DNA of 64,000 bases. Origin: CBFHOS01 sp965657645. Lineage in GTDB: Bacteria; Pseudomonadota; Alphaproteobacteria; Puniceispirillales; Puniceispirillaceae. Shown in pieces: positions 44,026 to 52,837 of the stretch. The position numbers and the translations under genes are program-made. The stretch's first letter is position 1; every line of letters starts with the position of its first letter. The notes beneath the pieces were generated by a model. The model made no database searches, was not told where the DNA came from, and was given only the letters and a program-made list of their open reading frames with translations. The DNA is taken from NCBI GenBank assembly GCA_965657645.1, contig CBFHOS010000005.1:1-64000 (forward strand), read 5' to 3'.

Positions 44026-45021
44026 TTAAGCTAGGCCGCGGATGGTTTCGATCAATGCAGCATTAACCGTGCGCGGCCCTGTATCGAGCCGATTTTTGTG
44101 ACGCCGTGCACCCGGAATACGAACGCCGTCCAAACCACCCAGCTTTTCCATAAAGGCCTCGACATGGGCCTCCCAGCCATCACCCGCGATTACTTGCGGG
44201 GATAGGCCAATAACCATCTCACCACCACGCGGCGGACCGCCGTCACCATTATCATTCTCGCGCGCTTCATAGCTGAATTGCTCGCCGGTCAGTCCAGCCG
44301 CCAATAATTCAACCATCAGCGCAATCGCCGATCCTTTGTAACCACCGAACGGCAATAGCACGCCTTTGGCTATGGCCCCCGCATCAGTCGTCGGATTGCC
44401 ATCAGCATCAAGACCCGTGCCCAGCGGAACTGGCTTGCCATCTCTGGCGGCGATCTGGACATCACCCATCGCCATGGATGCCGTTGCCATATCATAACAA
44501 ACCGGCGCCTTGCCCGGACGCGGCCATGCAAAGGAAATCGGATTAGTGCCAAAGAGCGCGGTTTTGGACCCAGCCGGTGCCACCATCGGCATATAGGCGG
44601 TGGCGGCAATGCCAACCAAGCCGCGATCGGCGAGATATTCAGTTTCCGGCCATAGCGCGGCAAAATGATGAATACCAACCAGCGATAGAGCGGCAACGCC
44701 AATTGTTGCAGTGGCCTCAGCCAATAGCGGCAAGCCCACGGCCTGGGCCAAGGGGGCAAAGCACCCATTGCCATTCACTTCGATAATCGCCGGTGTTTTT
44801 TTGGTAATAGTTGGCTTTGCCTTGCCATCGACCTTGCCGCTGCGAAGGGCTTTGACATAGCCCGGCACACGGAACAGGCCATGCGAATGTGATCCATCAC
44901 GTTCTGCCCTAGTCATGATATCGGCCAATGCGGCGGCATTATCCTCGTCACAGCCATTGGCGATCATGGTGCTATGAATCAGCGCGTAAATTTCATCAAG
45001 CGTCAGGGTGAGCGTGGTCAT
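44026..45021 (-). CDS. Malate/L-lactate dehydrogenase family oxidoreductase
   Basis: The 331-residue protein belongs to the Ldh_2 (MDH2/AllD/YiaK) family of NAD(P)-dependent 2-hydroxyacid or imine reductases. Motifs include DGSHSHGLFRVPGYVKAL with the catalytic-region histidine, LVGIHHFAAL, FGTNPISFAWPRPG and FGGYKGSAIALMVELL. Members act on ureidoglycolate, 2,3-diketogulonate, sulfolactate, malate or proline-type imines. A strong AAGGAG site precedes ATG 45021. It follows the class II aldolase by 49 bases and probably shares its transcript. The substrate is unknown. Confidence 0.85.
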   Translation of the reverse strand: MTTLTLTLDEIYALIHSTMIANGCDEDNAAALADIMTRAERDGSHSHGLFRVPGYVKALRSGKVDGKAKPTITKKTPAIIEVNGNGCFAPLAQAVGLPLLAEATATIGVAALSLVGIHHFAALWPETEYLADRGLVGIAATAYMPMVAPAGSKTALFGTNPISFAWPRPGKAPVCYDMATASMAMGDVQIAARDGKPVPLGTGLDADGNPTTDAGAIAKGVLLPFGGYKGSAIALMVELLAAGLTGEQFSYEARENDNGDGGPPRGGEMVIGLSPQVIAGDGWEAHVEAFMEKLGGLDGVRIPGARRHKNRLDTGPRTVNAALIETIRGLA

Positions 45022-45070
45022 TTAAGTCTCCTTAAATTGGCGATTGGGGAAATGTACTCAAAAGTTAGCT

Positions 45071-45805
45071 TCAGTGGCGATAGTCGGGCTCTTCTTCATC
45101 GAGAATGGCGCGGATCGCCAACAAATGTTTGGTAAAGCCACCATCATAATTTTCCCATTGCTGGGCGGTTTTCTCGGCGACATCATCACCCAACACATTT
45201 AGCGGCAATCCGGTTGAAAGCGCGGTGATATAGGTGCGACAGCCGCGCTCGTAGTGATAGGCAAGGTCAAATGCCTGCGCCGGATTATCACCAACCGCCA
45301 TCAAACCATGCGATCCCATCATCATCATCTGTTTGTTGCCTAACAGGCTGGATAGCCGTTCTGCCTCATCACCAAGCCCCATGCCATCAAAACCATTATC
45401 AACCACAACACGGTTATGGAACCGGCAACTTGTTTGGTCGATCGCTGGTAAAACCGGATCAGCCAGCGCGCTAAGGGCGGTGGCAAATTGAGAGTGCAAA
45501 TGAACAATACAACGCGCCTGTGGGTTGTTGCGGTGCATCGCGCCATGAATGGCCCATGCGGTGGCATCAATCACCAGACGCAAATCATCGGCAAGATTAT
45601 GCGCATCCACAAGGATCAAATCGCTGGCCTTTATTTTCGAGAAATGAATGCCAAACGGGTTCATCAAAAATTGCTGGCCGTCATTGGATACGGCATAGGA
45701 AAAATGGTTCGAAATTCCCTCATGCAAATCTTCGCGTGCGGTCCAGCGGAAAATAGCCGCCATGTCACGGCGTGCTTCATCGATATCTACAACCATTTGG
45801 CCCAT
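45071..45805 (-). CDS. Class II aldolase/adducin family protein
   Basis: The 244-residue protein has the zinc motif HLHSQFATAL and the N-terminal segment REDLHEGISNHFSYAV common to class II aldolases and related decarboxylases. Known members cleave or epimerise sugar phosphates or act on hydroxy acids, but this branch has no sure substrate. I chose ATG 45805 because GGAGG lies seven bases before it; the open frame begins at 45838. It is divergent from the betaine aldehyde dehydrogenase gene, and a GTAAT-type palindrome lies 57 bases upstream. Confidence 0.82.
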   Translation of the reverse strand: MGQMVVDIDEARRDMAAIFRWTAREDLHEGISNHFSYAVSNDGQQFLMNPFGIHFSKIKASDLILVDAHNLADDLRLVIDATAWAIHGAMHRNNPQARCIVHLHSQFATALSALADPVLPAIDQTSCRFHNRVVVDNGFDGMGLGDEAERLSSLLGNKQMMMMGSHGLMAVGDNPAQAFDLAYHYERGCRTYITALSTGLPLNVLGDDVAEKTAQQWENYDGGFTKHLLAIRAILDEEEPDYRH

Positions 45806-45861
45806 GACCCCTCCTCCGACCGGCTTTGGCATATCCACCTTCGATCCTAATCGTCTATGAT

Positions 45862-45876
45862 ATTACCTGACGTAAT
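45862..45876. promoter_or_regulatory. ATTAC-CTGAC-GTAAT palindrome between the aldolase and betB genes
   Basis: ATTACCTGACGTAAT is a 15-base inverted repeat 57 bases upstream of the aldolase start. More ATTAC and GTAAT half sites follow up to 45967 in the same gap. A similar, tighter palindrome lies upstream of the GlxA-family regulator at 51249. The shared half sites suggest one regulator, though centre spacing differs (5 versus 3 bases). Confidence 0.5.
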
Positions 45877-46058
45877 TTTGCCGCCAGAATCAACTTAAAT
45901 CCACCTGCTGACCTTTGTGGATATTACGCCTATTACCTCGATCTTATGTAATGATTGCTGATGTAATGGCTTACGCTTGCATCCGCGGTTAATGCTGTGG
46001 AATATAGCAATTCAGATTTGCGGCGTTGGATTACCGCGTGCCACTGAAGGAGATTTCC

Positions 46059-47489
46059 ATGCAGCTTTGCCAATCACTAATCGGTGGCCAATCGGTCGCA
46101 AGCCCCCTGCCGAAGATCGATAAATATTATGCGGCGACTGGCGAAATCATTGCCCAGATCGAACCGGCAACGACAGAAATGCTGGATGAGGCCGTTCGTA
46201 TCGCAACCGAAGCCCAAAAGGCGTGGGGCGCAATGGATGGAACCGCCAGAGCGCAAATTATGCACCGCGCGGCCCAGCTTTTGCGCGCGGCGAATGATGA
46301 GTTATCGCGCCTTGAGGTCTTGGATGTTGGCAAGCTCTATAGCGAGGCGGTATCAGCAGACGTACCAAGCGCCGCCGATGCGATGGATCATTTTGCCGCC
46401 TTGGCCCAGATTGGCAAGGGCGACATGCACCGCTATGACGATGCCATCGCCTATAGTGAACGCGTGCCGCTTGGGGTTTGCGCTGGTATCGGGGCATGGA
46501 ATTATCCGGCACAAATTGCCTGTTGGAAAGCCGCACCGGCATTGGCGGCGGGCAATGCCTTTATTCTAAAGCCATCTGAAATGACGCCGCTCGTCACCCA
46601 TAAAATTGCCGACATACTGGCCGAGGCTGGATTGCCCGACGGGCTATTCCAGATCATTCACGGCGACTATCAAATTGGCCGTGAGATTTGCGCCCATCCC
46701 GGTATTGCCAAAATCTCGCTAACCGGCGGGGTCGAAACCGGCAAGTTGATCATGGAGCAATCTGCCAGCACCCTCAAAAAAGTCACATTGGAGCTGGGCG
46801 GTAAATCGCCGCTGGTTATTTTTAATGATGCTGATTTTGATACCGCCGTGCAAACCGCCTTGGATGCCAATTTCTATACCGCTGGCGAGGTATGCTCGAA
46901 CGCCACACGGATATTCGTGCAGAACGATATTGCCGATGATTTTATCGCCGCAATGATTGAAAAAACCCAGAACATGACTGTCGGCGATCCGATGGCTGAT
47001 GACGTCTCAATGGGGGCGCTGATCTCTGAAAAGCATCTCAAAAAGGTGCTGGATTATGTCCAGATTGGCGTTGATGAAGGCGCCGTTCTCGCGACCGGTG
47101 GCAACCGTGTTCATCCGCAAGGTTTTGAGAATGGCTATTTCATGGAGCCAACAATCCTCACCGGTTGTAATGATAATATGCGGGTGGTTCGTGAAGAGAT
47201 TTTCGGGCCGGTCATGTCGGTCCTGCGCTTTGATGATGAGGCCGAGGCCATCGCCCGTGCCAACGCCACCGATTTTGGCCTTGGTGCCGGTTTGATGACA
47301 CAGGATCTGGCCCGCGGGCACCGTGTTGCATCGGCGCTAGAGAGCGGCAATGTCTGGGTAAACACCTATAATCTACTACCGCCGGGGCTGCCTTTTGGTG
47401 GGTCTAAAAACTCTGGCTTTGGCCGCGAGAACAGCGCCTATGCGCTCGATGCCTATAGCGAGATCAAGACAACCTATATCCAGCTATAA
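46059..47489 (+). CDS. betB: Betaine aldehyde dehydrogenase family enzyme
   Basis: This NAD-dependent aldehyde dehydrogenase (476 residues) is of the BADH type: GAWNYPAQIACWKAAPALAAGN, LTGGVETGKLIM, the glutamate in TLELGGKSPLVIF and the cysteine in GEVCSNATRIFV. It would oxidise betaine aldehyde to betaine. 4-Trimethylaminobutyraldehyde to gamma-butyrobetaine is an alternative that would fit the nearby carnitine operon. I chose ATG 46059 because AGGAG precedes it; the frame starts at 46026. Converges with a glycosyltransferase gene. Confidence 0.82.
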   Translation: MQLCQSLIGGQSVASPLPKIDKYYAATGEIIAQIEPATTEMLDEAVRIATEAQKAWGAMDGTARAQIMHRAAQLLRAANDELSRLEVLDVGKLYSEAVSADVPSAADAMDHFAALAQIGKGDMHRYDDAIAYSERVPLGVCAGIGAWNYPAQIACWKAAPALAAGNAFILKPSEMTPLVTHKIADILAEAGLPDGLFQIIHGDYQIGREICAHPGIAKISLTGGVETGKLIMEQSASTLKKVTLELGGKSPLVIFNDADFDTAVQTALDANFYTAGEVCSNATRIFVQNDIADDFIAAMIEKTQNMTVGDPMADDVSMGALISEKHLKKVLDYVQIGVDEGAVLATGGNRVHPQGFENGYFMEPTILTGCNDNMRVVREEIFGPVMSVLRFDDEAEAIARANATDFGLGAGLMTQDLARGHRVASALESGNVWVNTYNLLPPGLPFGGSKNSGFGRENSAYALDAYSEIKTTYIQL

Positions 47490-47511
47490 ACAGGGCATAG
47501 CCCTATAGCAA

Positions 47512-48624
47512 TCAGTTGCCGCCGAGCAGAATTGTCTCTAGGCGGCGCGATTGTTTTGCCGCGTCAAATCTCTGCCTCACGGCCGCTTGGGATCTGGCCA
47601 CCATGGCGCTCACCTCGGCAGGTGCCATCGCCATATGTCGGGCAATCGCCGCGGCCAGCGCATCGACATTATCCTCTGGCACCAATAGGCCGGTGTCCCC
47701 ATCCACAATGATTTCTGGAATACCGGCATGATCACTCGCAATCACCGGAACACCGGCGCGGATGGCCTCTAGAACCACTGTTGGCAAGCCTTCACAATCA
47801 CCGTTTGGCGCCTCTTTTGATGGTACAATCATCGCCCGACAAGTCGCCAGCCTCTCGGCCAATTGCTCTGGCGTCTGCCAGCCAAGAAACGTCACATTAT
47901 CCAAACCCGATGCGGCCGATTGCAACGCATCCATTTGCGGCCCTGTTCCAGCGATTTGCACCGGCGGCACCTTGCCAGCCGATTGATGCAGGGCATGCAG
48001 CGCGGCGAGCATGACATCAACGCCCTTTTTATCGACCAGCCGTCCCACAAACAAATAGGGCGCATCATCGCCGCGTTCTGTCGGGCCTTTCATTGTCGCC
48101 AAATCAATGCCGATATAATGCGTCATTAATTTGTTAGCGGGAAACCCCTGTGCGGCCAGCCGCGCAGTAACGAAATCCGATACGCATAGAAACCCGCTAG
48201 CATAATTTTGCAATGCGGCCAGCCGCCGTTGATAAATGCTAGGGATCAAGCGGGCGCGGCTATGGGTTTTTTTGGTCGCATCACCGCCATGATATGTAAC
48301 ATAGAGCGGTAGACCCAGACGGCGTGCTAACGGCAAAGCCAATGCGCCACCGCGGCCAAAATGCGCATGGATGGCAACCGCCCCATGCTGGGCGATCTCC
48401 CCCACCTTTGCGCATATGCCAAATTGTTTATAGAGGGCGCGGCCGATAGCCCCATCGGCCATGCTCATGCGGGGCGCCTCCAATGCATCCACACGCCAGC
48501 CAAGCTGATTCGCCAGATAGACCGGCTGGGCGTTCTGGAAACCGACATAATGACTGGGGATAAAACCTTCGGACGGTAATAAAAGCTTGTCTCTGAAAAT
48601 CAGGACACGCGGCTGATCAGCCAT
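47512..48624 (-). CDS. Glycosyltransferase family 4
   Basis: The 370-residue GT-B protein has an N-terminal acceptor domain (HAHFGRGGALALPLAR, YHGGDATKK) and a C-terminal nucleotide-sugar domain (YLFVGRLVDKKGVDVMLAAL, PSKEAPNGDCEGLPTVVLEAIRAG with the catalytic-region E-x7-E pattern). It probably adds a sugar in cell-surface polysaccharide or glycolipid synthesis; donor and acceptor are unknown. It overlaps the Lrp regulator upstream by 8 bases, an unusual pairing for a glycosyltransferase. Confidence 0.88.
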   Translation of the reverse strand: MADQPRVLIFRDKLLLPSEGFIPSHYVGFQNAQPVYLANQLGWRVDALEAPRMSMADGAIGRALYKQFGICAKVGEIAQHGAVAIHAHFGRGGALALPLARRLGLPLYVTYHGGDATKKTHSRARLIPSIYQRRLAALQNYASGFLCVSDFVTARLAAQGFPANKLMTHYIGIDLATMKGPTERGDDAPYLFVGRLVDKKGVDVMLAALHALHQSAGKVPPVQIAGTGPQMDALQSAASGLDNVTFLGWQTPEQLAERLATCRAMIVPSKEAPNGDCEGLPTVVLEAIRAGVPVIASDHAGIPEIIVDGDTGLLVPEDNVDALAAAIARHMAMAPAEVSAMVARSQAAVRQRFDAAKQSRRLETILLGGN

Positions 48625-49105
48625 TATCGTCTCCAGCTGGATCCAGCCCTACCGGCAATGCCGTGGTGTATTTGATTTCTTCCATCGCAAAGGAAGAACT
48701 CACATCCGTTAATTGCACATTGCTGATCAGCTTGCGGTAAAAGGCATCATAAGCCGACATGTCCGCGACCACCACGCGCAACAGATAATCGACCTCACCA
48801 CTCATCCGGTAAAATTCGACAACCTCCGGCATATCGGCAATCATTTTCGCAAAATCTGATAGCCATTCCGCATTATGCTGGTCAGTCCGCACCGCCACAA
48901 ATACCGACATACCAACGTCAATTTTCTGGGGATCGAGCAGGGCCACACGTTTGCGGATAACCCCATTTTCCTCCAGCCGCTGGATCCGGCGCCAGCACGG
49001 CGTTACCGACAAACCCACCTTACGCGCGATATCGGCGACCGGCTGGGCGGCATTCTCTTGCATCAAATTTAGAATTTTACGATCTGTTAAATCCATACTA
49101 GCCAT
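48617..49105 (-). CDS. Lrp/AsnC family transcriptional regulator
   Basis: The 162-residue regulator has an N-terminal helix-turn-helix (LTDRKILNLMQENAAQPVADIARKVGLS, split at residues 5-32; CWRRIQRLEENGVIRKR) and a C-terminal RAM ligand domain (EVVEFYRMSGEVDYLLRVVV). Family members respond to amino acids. I chose ATG 49105 with AAGGA upstream; the frame starts at 49129. The 195 bases upstream are AT-rich with runs such as AAATTT that Lrp proteins often bind, suggesting autoregulation. Target genes are unknown. Confidence 0.88.
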   Translation of the reverse strand: MASMDLTDRKILNLMQENAAQPVADIARKVGLSVTPCWRRIQRLEENGVIRKRVALLDPQKIDVGMSVFVAVRTDQHNAEWLSDFAKMIADMPEVVEFYRMSGEVDYLLRVVVADMSAYDAFYRKLISNVQLTDVSSSFAMEEIKYTTALPVGLDPAGDDNG

Positions 49106-49300
49106 AAAAATTCCTTCCTTGAAAATCACTAATTGCGGAGAAATCGATTACAAATTTCTATAATTTCCAAAATTTAACACAATTTTTGCACGTTTCCAGA
49201 AAATTGTTGGGTTTCTACCCTTTCGAACAGCTCGATCAAACGCACAATGTTCCCTGCCAAGCATTGCATTTAACCGGCGCCATGGGCATCATCCGGCCCG

Positions 49301-50248
49301 ATGAGCAAGATAGACGAAAACAATGGCCCTTTGGCACAACCGGAATTGCTAGCGGATCATGGCTGGCATGATTACGCGTTGCTGGATAGTGGCAATTTAC
49401 AAAAGCTGGAGCGCTTTGGCCCCTATTGCTTTGTCCGTCCCGAACCCCAGGCAATGTGGTCACCGCGGTTGGATAAATCGGTTTGGGACAAGGCCCAAGG
49501 CGTGTTCGTACCAAGCCAGAAAGGCGGCGATGATGGCGAGGGTGGTGGCTGGCAATTGCACAAAAGCCTGCCCCCACAATGGCAAGTCGGCTATCAGGAC
49601 CTTAAATTTCTCGCCCGACCAACGCCGTTTCGTCATTTGGGATTTTTCCCTGAACAGGCGGCGCATTGGAACTGGTGTGCCGATCTCATAAAAACGCGCG
49701 TCAAATCCAGCCCCAGCAAGGACGCCGAAAAGCCGCGTATTTTGAACCTGTTTGCCTATAGCGGTGTTGCCAGCCTGCACGCGGCGGCCGCCGGTGCCAA
49801 TGTCACCCATCTTGATGCCAGTAAAAAAGCCGTGGCACAGGCCTTTGAAAACCGTGACGCATCCGGCCTGCAAGATGCCCCAATCCGCTTTATCACCGAT
49901 GATGCCATGCGCTTTATCGAGCGGGAAATCCGGCGCGGCAATATGTATGACGGCATTATCATGGATCCGCCGAAATATGGACGCGGTCCAAAGGGCGAAT
50001 TCTGGCGCATTGAAGAGGATCTCATTCCGTTGCTCACCAGTGCACGGCGTCTTTTATCGGACAATCCGTTGTTCATGGTGCTGACGATCTATGCCATTCG
50101 TGCATCGTCACAGGCCGCGCATTACGCCTTGCGCGAGGCAATGGACGGCGCGGGTGGTATGGTCACATCTGGTGAATTGGCCGTGGCCGAAGAGCAAGAT
50201 AATCCGCGTGTTATCTCACAGGCAAATTTTGCCCGTTGGCAAGCCTAG
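49301..50248 (+). CDS. Class I SAM-dependent methyltransferase, RlmI/RlmK-like
   Basis: The 315-residue protein has the SAM motif ILNLFAYSGVASLHAAAAGA, the acid-containing VTHLDASKKAV and the catalytic motif DPPKYGRGPKGE, like 23S rRNA m5C or m2G methyltransferases of the RlmI/RlmK/L group. It lacks a clear N-terminal PUA domain, so it is shorter than RlmI (about 396). An rRNA target is likely, but the exact base is unknown. It has no clear ribosome site. It converges with a SpoU methyltransferase gene. Confidence 0.82.
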   Translation: MSKIDENNGPLAQPELLADHGWHDYALLDSGNLQKLERFGPYCFVRPEPQAMWSPRLDKSVWDKAQGVFVPSQKGGDDGEGGGWQLHKSLPPQWQVGYQDLKFLARPTPFRHLGFFPEQAAHWNWCADLIKTRVKSSPSKDAEKPRILNLFAYSGVASLHAAAAGANVTHLDASKKAVAQAFENRDASGLQDAPIRFITDDAMRFIEREIRRGNMYDGIIMDPPKYGRGPKGEFWRIEEDLIPLLTSARRLLSDNPLFMVLTIYAIRASSQAAHYALREAMDGAGGMVTSGELAVAEEQDNPRVISQANFARWQA

Positions 50249-50267
50249 CCCAAAAACAGCGTTCGGA

Positions 50268-51119
50268 TTATTCCGATAATGGCGCCTTTGCCCGCACAAT
50301 TTCATATAAAGCAACGCCGGTTGCAACCGCCAGATTAAGCGAGTCTGACCGGCCAAGCATCGGCATCCGGATCAACTGGCTACAGGACGCCACCAACGCA
50401 TCGGGCAAACCGGCCTGCTCATTCCCCATCATCAACATCACCGGCGCATCATAGCTGGCGGCGCGGTAATCAGTGCTGGCAGGCAAGGCGGTTCCGATAA
50501 TCTCGCCCTTACCCTGATTGCGCCAAGTTGGTGCAAATTCCAGAAATTCGGCCTCGGTACAATGGGCAATCTCGATGTTGAACACCGCGCCCATCGACGC
50601 CCGCACGGCCTCTACCGAATAGGGGTCGGTGCAATCACCGATAAGAATAATACCCTTTGCCCCGGTGGCATCGGCGGTGCGCATGATCGTGCCTAGATTG
50701 CCCGGATCACGCACCCGGTCCAGCGCTATCCACGGGCGCACCGGATCTGGCTCGATATCGTCCAAAGAGATCCAGCGTTGGGCAAACGCCCCCAGCACCA
50801 TCTGCGGATTGTCTTTACGGCTTATGCGTTGCAATAGCTTTTCGGTCATCGGTAGTGCTCTGCCACCCGCCTTGCCAAGGGCGTCCAGCAAAGGGCGCAC
50901 GAGACGGTCATCATCACGCCCCGCCAGAAATGCCAGACGATGCATGTCCCATCCAAGGCCAACTGCCTCGGCGCAAATGCGCGTTCCCTCGGCCAGAAAC
51001 CAGCCGGTTTGGCGGCGATATTTGCGATCATGCAAGGCCCGTAATAGCTTTACCTCAGCGTTGGCCGCGCTGGTAATCGTATCGGGCAAATGCGGGAATC
51101 CTGTCTTCATGCTGAACAT
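50268..51119 (-). CDS. TrmH/SpoU family RNA 2'-O-methyltransferase
   Basis: The 283-residue protein has an N-terminal RNA-binding domain (ITSANAEVKLLRALHDRKYRR, AEGTRI) and a C-terminal SPOUT domain with the three motifs: LDRVRDPGNLGTIMRTADA, MLMMGNEQAGLP and RMPMLGRSDSLNLAVATGVALYE. It methylates ribose 2'-O in rRNA or tRNA; the target position cannot be told from sequence. The layout is like RlmB or TsnR-type enzymes. Confidence 0.9.
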   Translation of the reverse strand: MFSMKTGFPHLPDTITSAANAEVKLLRALHDRKYRRQTGWFLAEGTRICAEAVGLGWDMHRLAFLAGRDDDRLVRPLLDALGKAGGRALPMTEKLLQRISRKDNPQMVLGAFAQRWISLDDIEPDPVRPWIALDRVRDPGNLGTIMRTADATGAKGIILIGDCTDPYSVEAVRASMGAVFNIEIAHCTEAEFLEFAPTWRNQGKGEIIGTALPASTDYRAASYDAPVMLMMGNEQAGLPDALVASCSQLIRMPMLGRSDSLNLAVATGVALYEIVRAKAPLSE

Positions 51120-51248
51120 GTACCAAATTTGGCGCGCCGGTGATAGACCAGCGCGGCGAGAATTATACTGTTGGGCGCAATAGCATACCGGTAAAACAAC
51201 ACCTCACTATGGCTAAATAAAATTTCACGTCTGGTGATTTTTTATTTT

Positions 51249-51263
51249 GATTACGACGTAATC
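51249..51263. promoter_or_regulatory. GATTAC-GAC-GTAATC palindrome upstream of the GlxA-family regulator
   Basis: GATTACGACGTAATC is a perfect 6-base inverted repeat around a 3-base centre, 80 bases upstream of the GlxA-family start. A related ATTAC/GTAAT palindrome lies at 45862. Placement suggests autoregulation by the downstream regulator, but no binding is shown. Confidence 0.55.
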
Positions 51264-51342
51264 TAGCGTAACCAGAATTAGACCATATGGGTAACGGGCC
51301 GCAAAATTGGCCTTATTTCACGTCAGCTAGAGGGCCCGCTTC

Positions 51343-52332
51343 GTGAGTGACCAAACCATAAAAACTTTGCTTCGTCATGATGACAATATCACCCCTCAGA
51401 AAATTGGGTTTTTATTGCTCAATGAATTCTCGATGCTGGCTTTTGCCTCGGCGATAGAACCGCTTCGTTCATCAAACCGGCAAAGCAACAAACCTCTTTT
51501 TGAATGGGTGATCGCCAGTCCAGATGGCAAATCCAGCACCGCAAGTAACGGCGTTGAGGTGGCGTCTGATGGTGACCCGTCGGTATTGCAAGATTGCCGC
51601 ATGGTGTTTGTCTGCGCCGGTGTGAATGTGCGCGAAAATACTGACAAGGGCATTTTGAACTTGATCCGCCGGTTGGACCGCAATGGCGCCGTCATTGGGG
51701 CCATTTGTACCGGCACATATGTGATGGCGGCGGCTGGCTTGCTCGATGGGCGGCGTTGTACCATTCATTGGGAAAATATTGACGGTCTGGCCGAGGAATT
51801 TCCCGAGCTGGAAATCACCAATGATCTGTTTGAGGTGGATGGCACGAGGGTTACATGTTCGGGCGGCACTGCCTCGCTGGATATGATGCTCAATCTGATT
51901 ACCCAAGCGCATGGCGCCCAGCTCGCCGCAGAGGTGTCCGACCAGTTCATCCATGACCGCATTAGAGAGCCCACCGACCGCCAGCGCATGGAATTGCGAT
52001 CGCGCCTTGGGGTTAGCCATCCAAAATTATTATCCGTGGTCAAAACGATGGAAGATAATCTGGAAGAACCACTCACCCAGACTGACATCGCCCGCATGAC
52101 TAATTTGTCGACACGCCAACTAGAGCGGTTGTTCCGTAAATATCTGAACACCACGCCAACGCGCTATTATTTGAATTTGCGATTGGCCCGCGCGCGGCAT
52201 TTATTGCGCCAGACATCAATGTCGATTTTGTCGGTGGCCTTGGCTTGCGGCTTTGTCTCGGCATCGCATTTTTCCAAATGCTACCGCGAATGTTACAACC
52301 GCACGCCGCGGGCGGAACGGGCACCGGGTTAA
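51343..52332 (+). CDS. GlxA-family (DJ-1/PfpI plus AraC) transcriptional regulator
   Basis: The 329-residue protein has an N-terminal DJ-1/PfpI-like sensor domain (about 18-185; FLLLNEFSMLAFASAIEPL, GAICTGTYVMAAAGLLDG) and a C-terminal AraC double helix-turn-helix (about 230-325; MTNLSTRQLERLFRKYL, LACGFVSASHFSKCYRE). GbdR and CdhR, which control betaine and carnitine breakdown in Pseudomonas, share this layout. It may control the carnitine or betaine genes 4-14 kb away. It starts with GTG, with AGAGGG upstream. Confidence 0.88.
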   Translation: MSDQTIKTLLRHDDNITPQKIGFLLLNEFSMLAFASAIEPLRSSNRQSNKPLFEWVIASPDGKSSTASNGVEVASDGDPSVLQDCRMVFVCAGVNVRENTDKGILNLIRRLDRNGAVIGAICTGTYVMAAAGLLDGRRCTIHWENIDGLAEEFPELEITNDLFEVDGTRVTCSGGTASLDMMLNLITQAHGAQLAAEVSDQFIHDRIREPTDRQRMELRSRLGVSHPKLLSVVKTMEDNLEEPLTQTDIARMTNLSTRQLERLFRKYLNTTPTRYYLNLRLARARHLLRQTSMSILSVALACGFVSASHFSKCYRECYNRTPRAERAPG

Positions 52333-52347
52333 TGTGACCTATCGCGC

Positions 52348-52791
52348 CTAGCCAGCCGCCGCCTTTATCGCGGTAACCATGCTGGCCAGCCCGTTTTTGC
52401 GGGTCGCGGACAAATGCGAATCCAGCCCGATATCCGCTAGGAAATCAGGTTCAACCGCGCGTATTTCATCCGCCGTCCGGCCCGAATAAACCCGCAACAA
52501 TAACGCCACTAGCCCTTGGACAATCGCCGCATCTGATTGTGCGAAAAAGGTGATCCTACCGTCATCTTCGCTTTGCGCGGCAAAATAAACAACCGACTGA
52601 CATCCGCGCAGCTTGTATTCATCTTTGCGATATTCATCTGGCAAGGGGGCTAGCCGCCGCCCCTGATCAATCAAATGCTGATAGCGGTCTTCCCAATCAT
52701 CCAGAAACCCAAATTCATCGGTAATCGCCGCCGCAGTTTCGCTTGCTGTCTCTGTAGCGGTTTCTGTAGCTGTGATATTGGCATCGCTCAT
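52348..52791 (-). CDS. sufE: SufE family sulfur acceptor
   Basis: SufE takes persulfide sulfur from the cysteine desulfurase SufS for Fe-S cluster assembly. The 147-residue protein has the family's DWEDRYQHLIDQGRRL, the acceptor cysteine in LRGCQSVVYF and the end segment LDSHLSATRKNGLASM. An added N-terminal tail carries Thr/Glu/Ala near-repeats (TATETATETASETA). I chose ATG 52791; the open frame reaches 52890 inside mutB. It is 46 bases downstream of mutB. Other suf genes are not present. Confidence 0.9.
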   Translation of the reverse strand: MSDANITATETATETASETAAAITDEFGFLDDWEDRYQHLIDQGRRLAPLPDEYRKDEYKLRGCQSVVYFAAQSEDDGRITFFAQSDAAIVQGLVALLLRVYSGRTADEIRAVEPDFLADIGLDSHLSATRKNGLASMVTAIKAAAG

Positions 52792-52837
52792 TATAGATAA
52801 ATTCCTTGAAATAACGCCCTGCTGGCGGGTTGTTACA

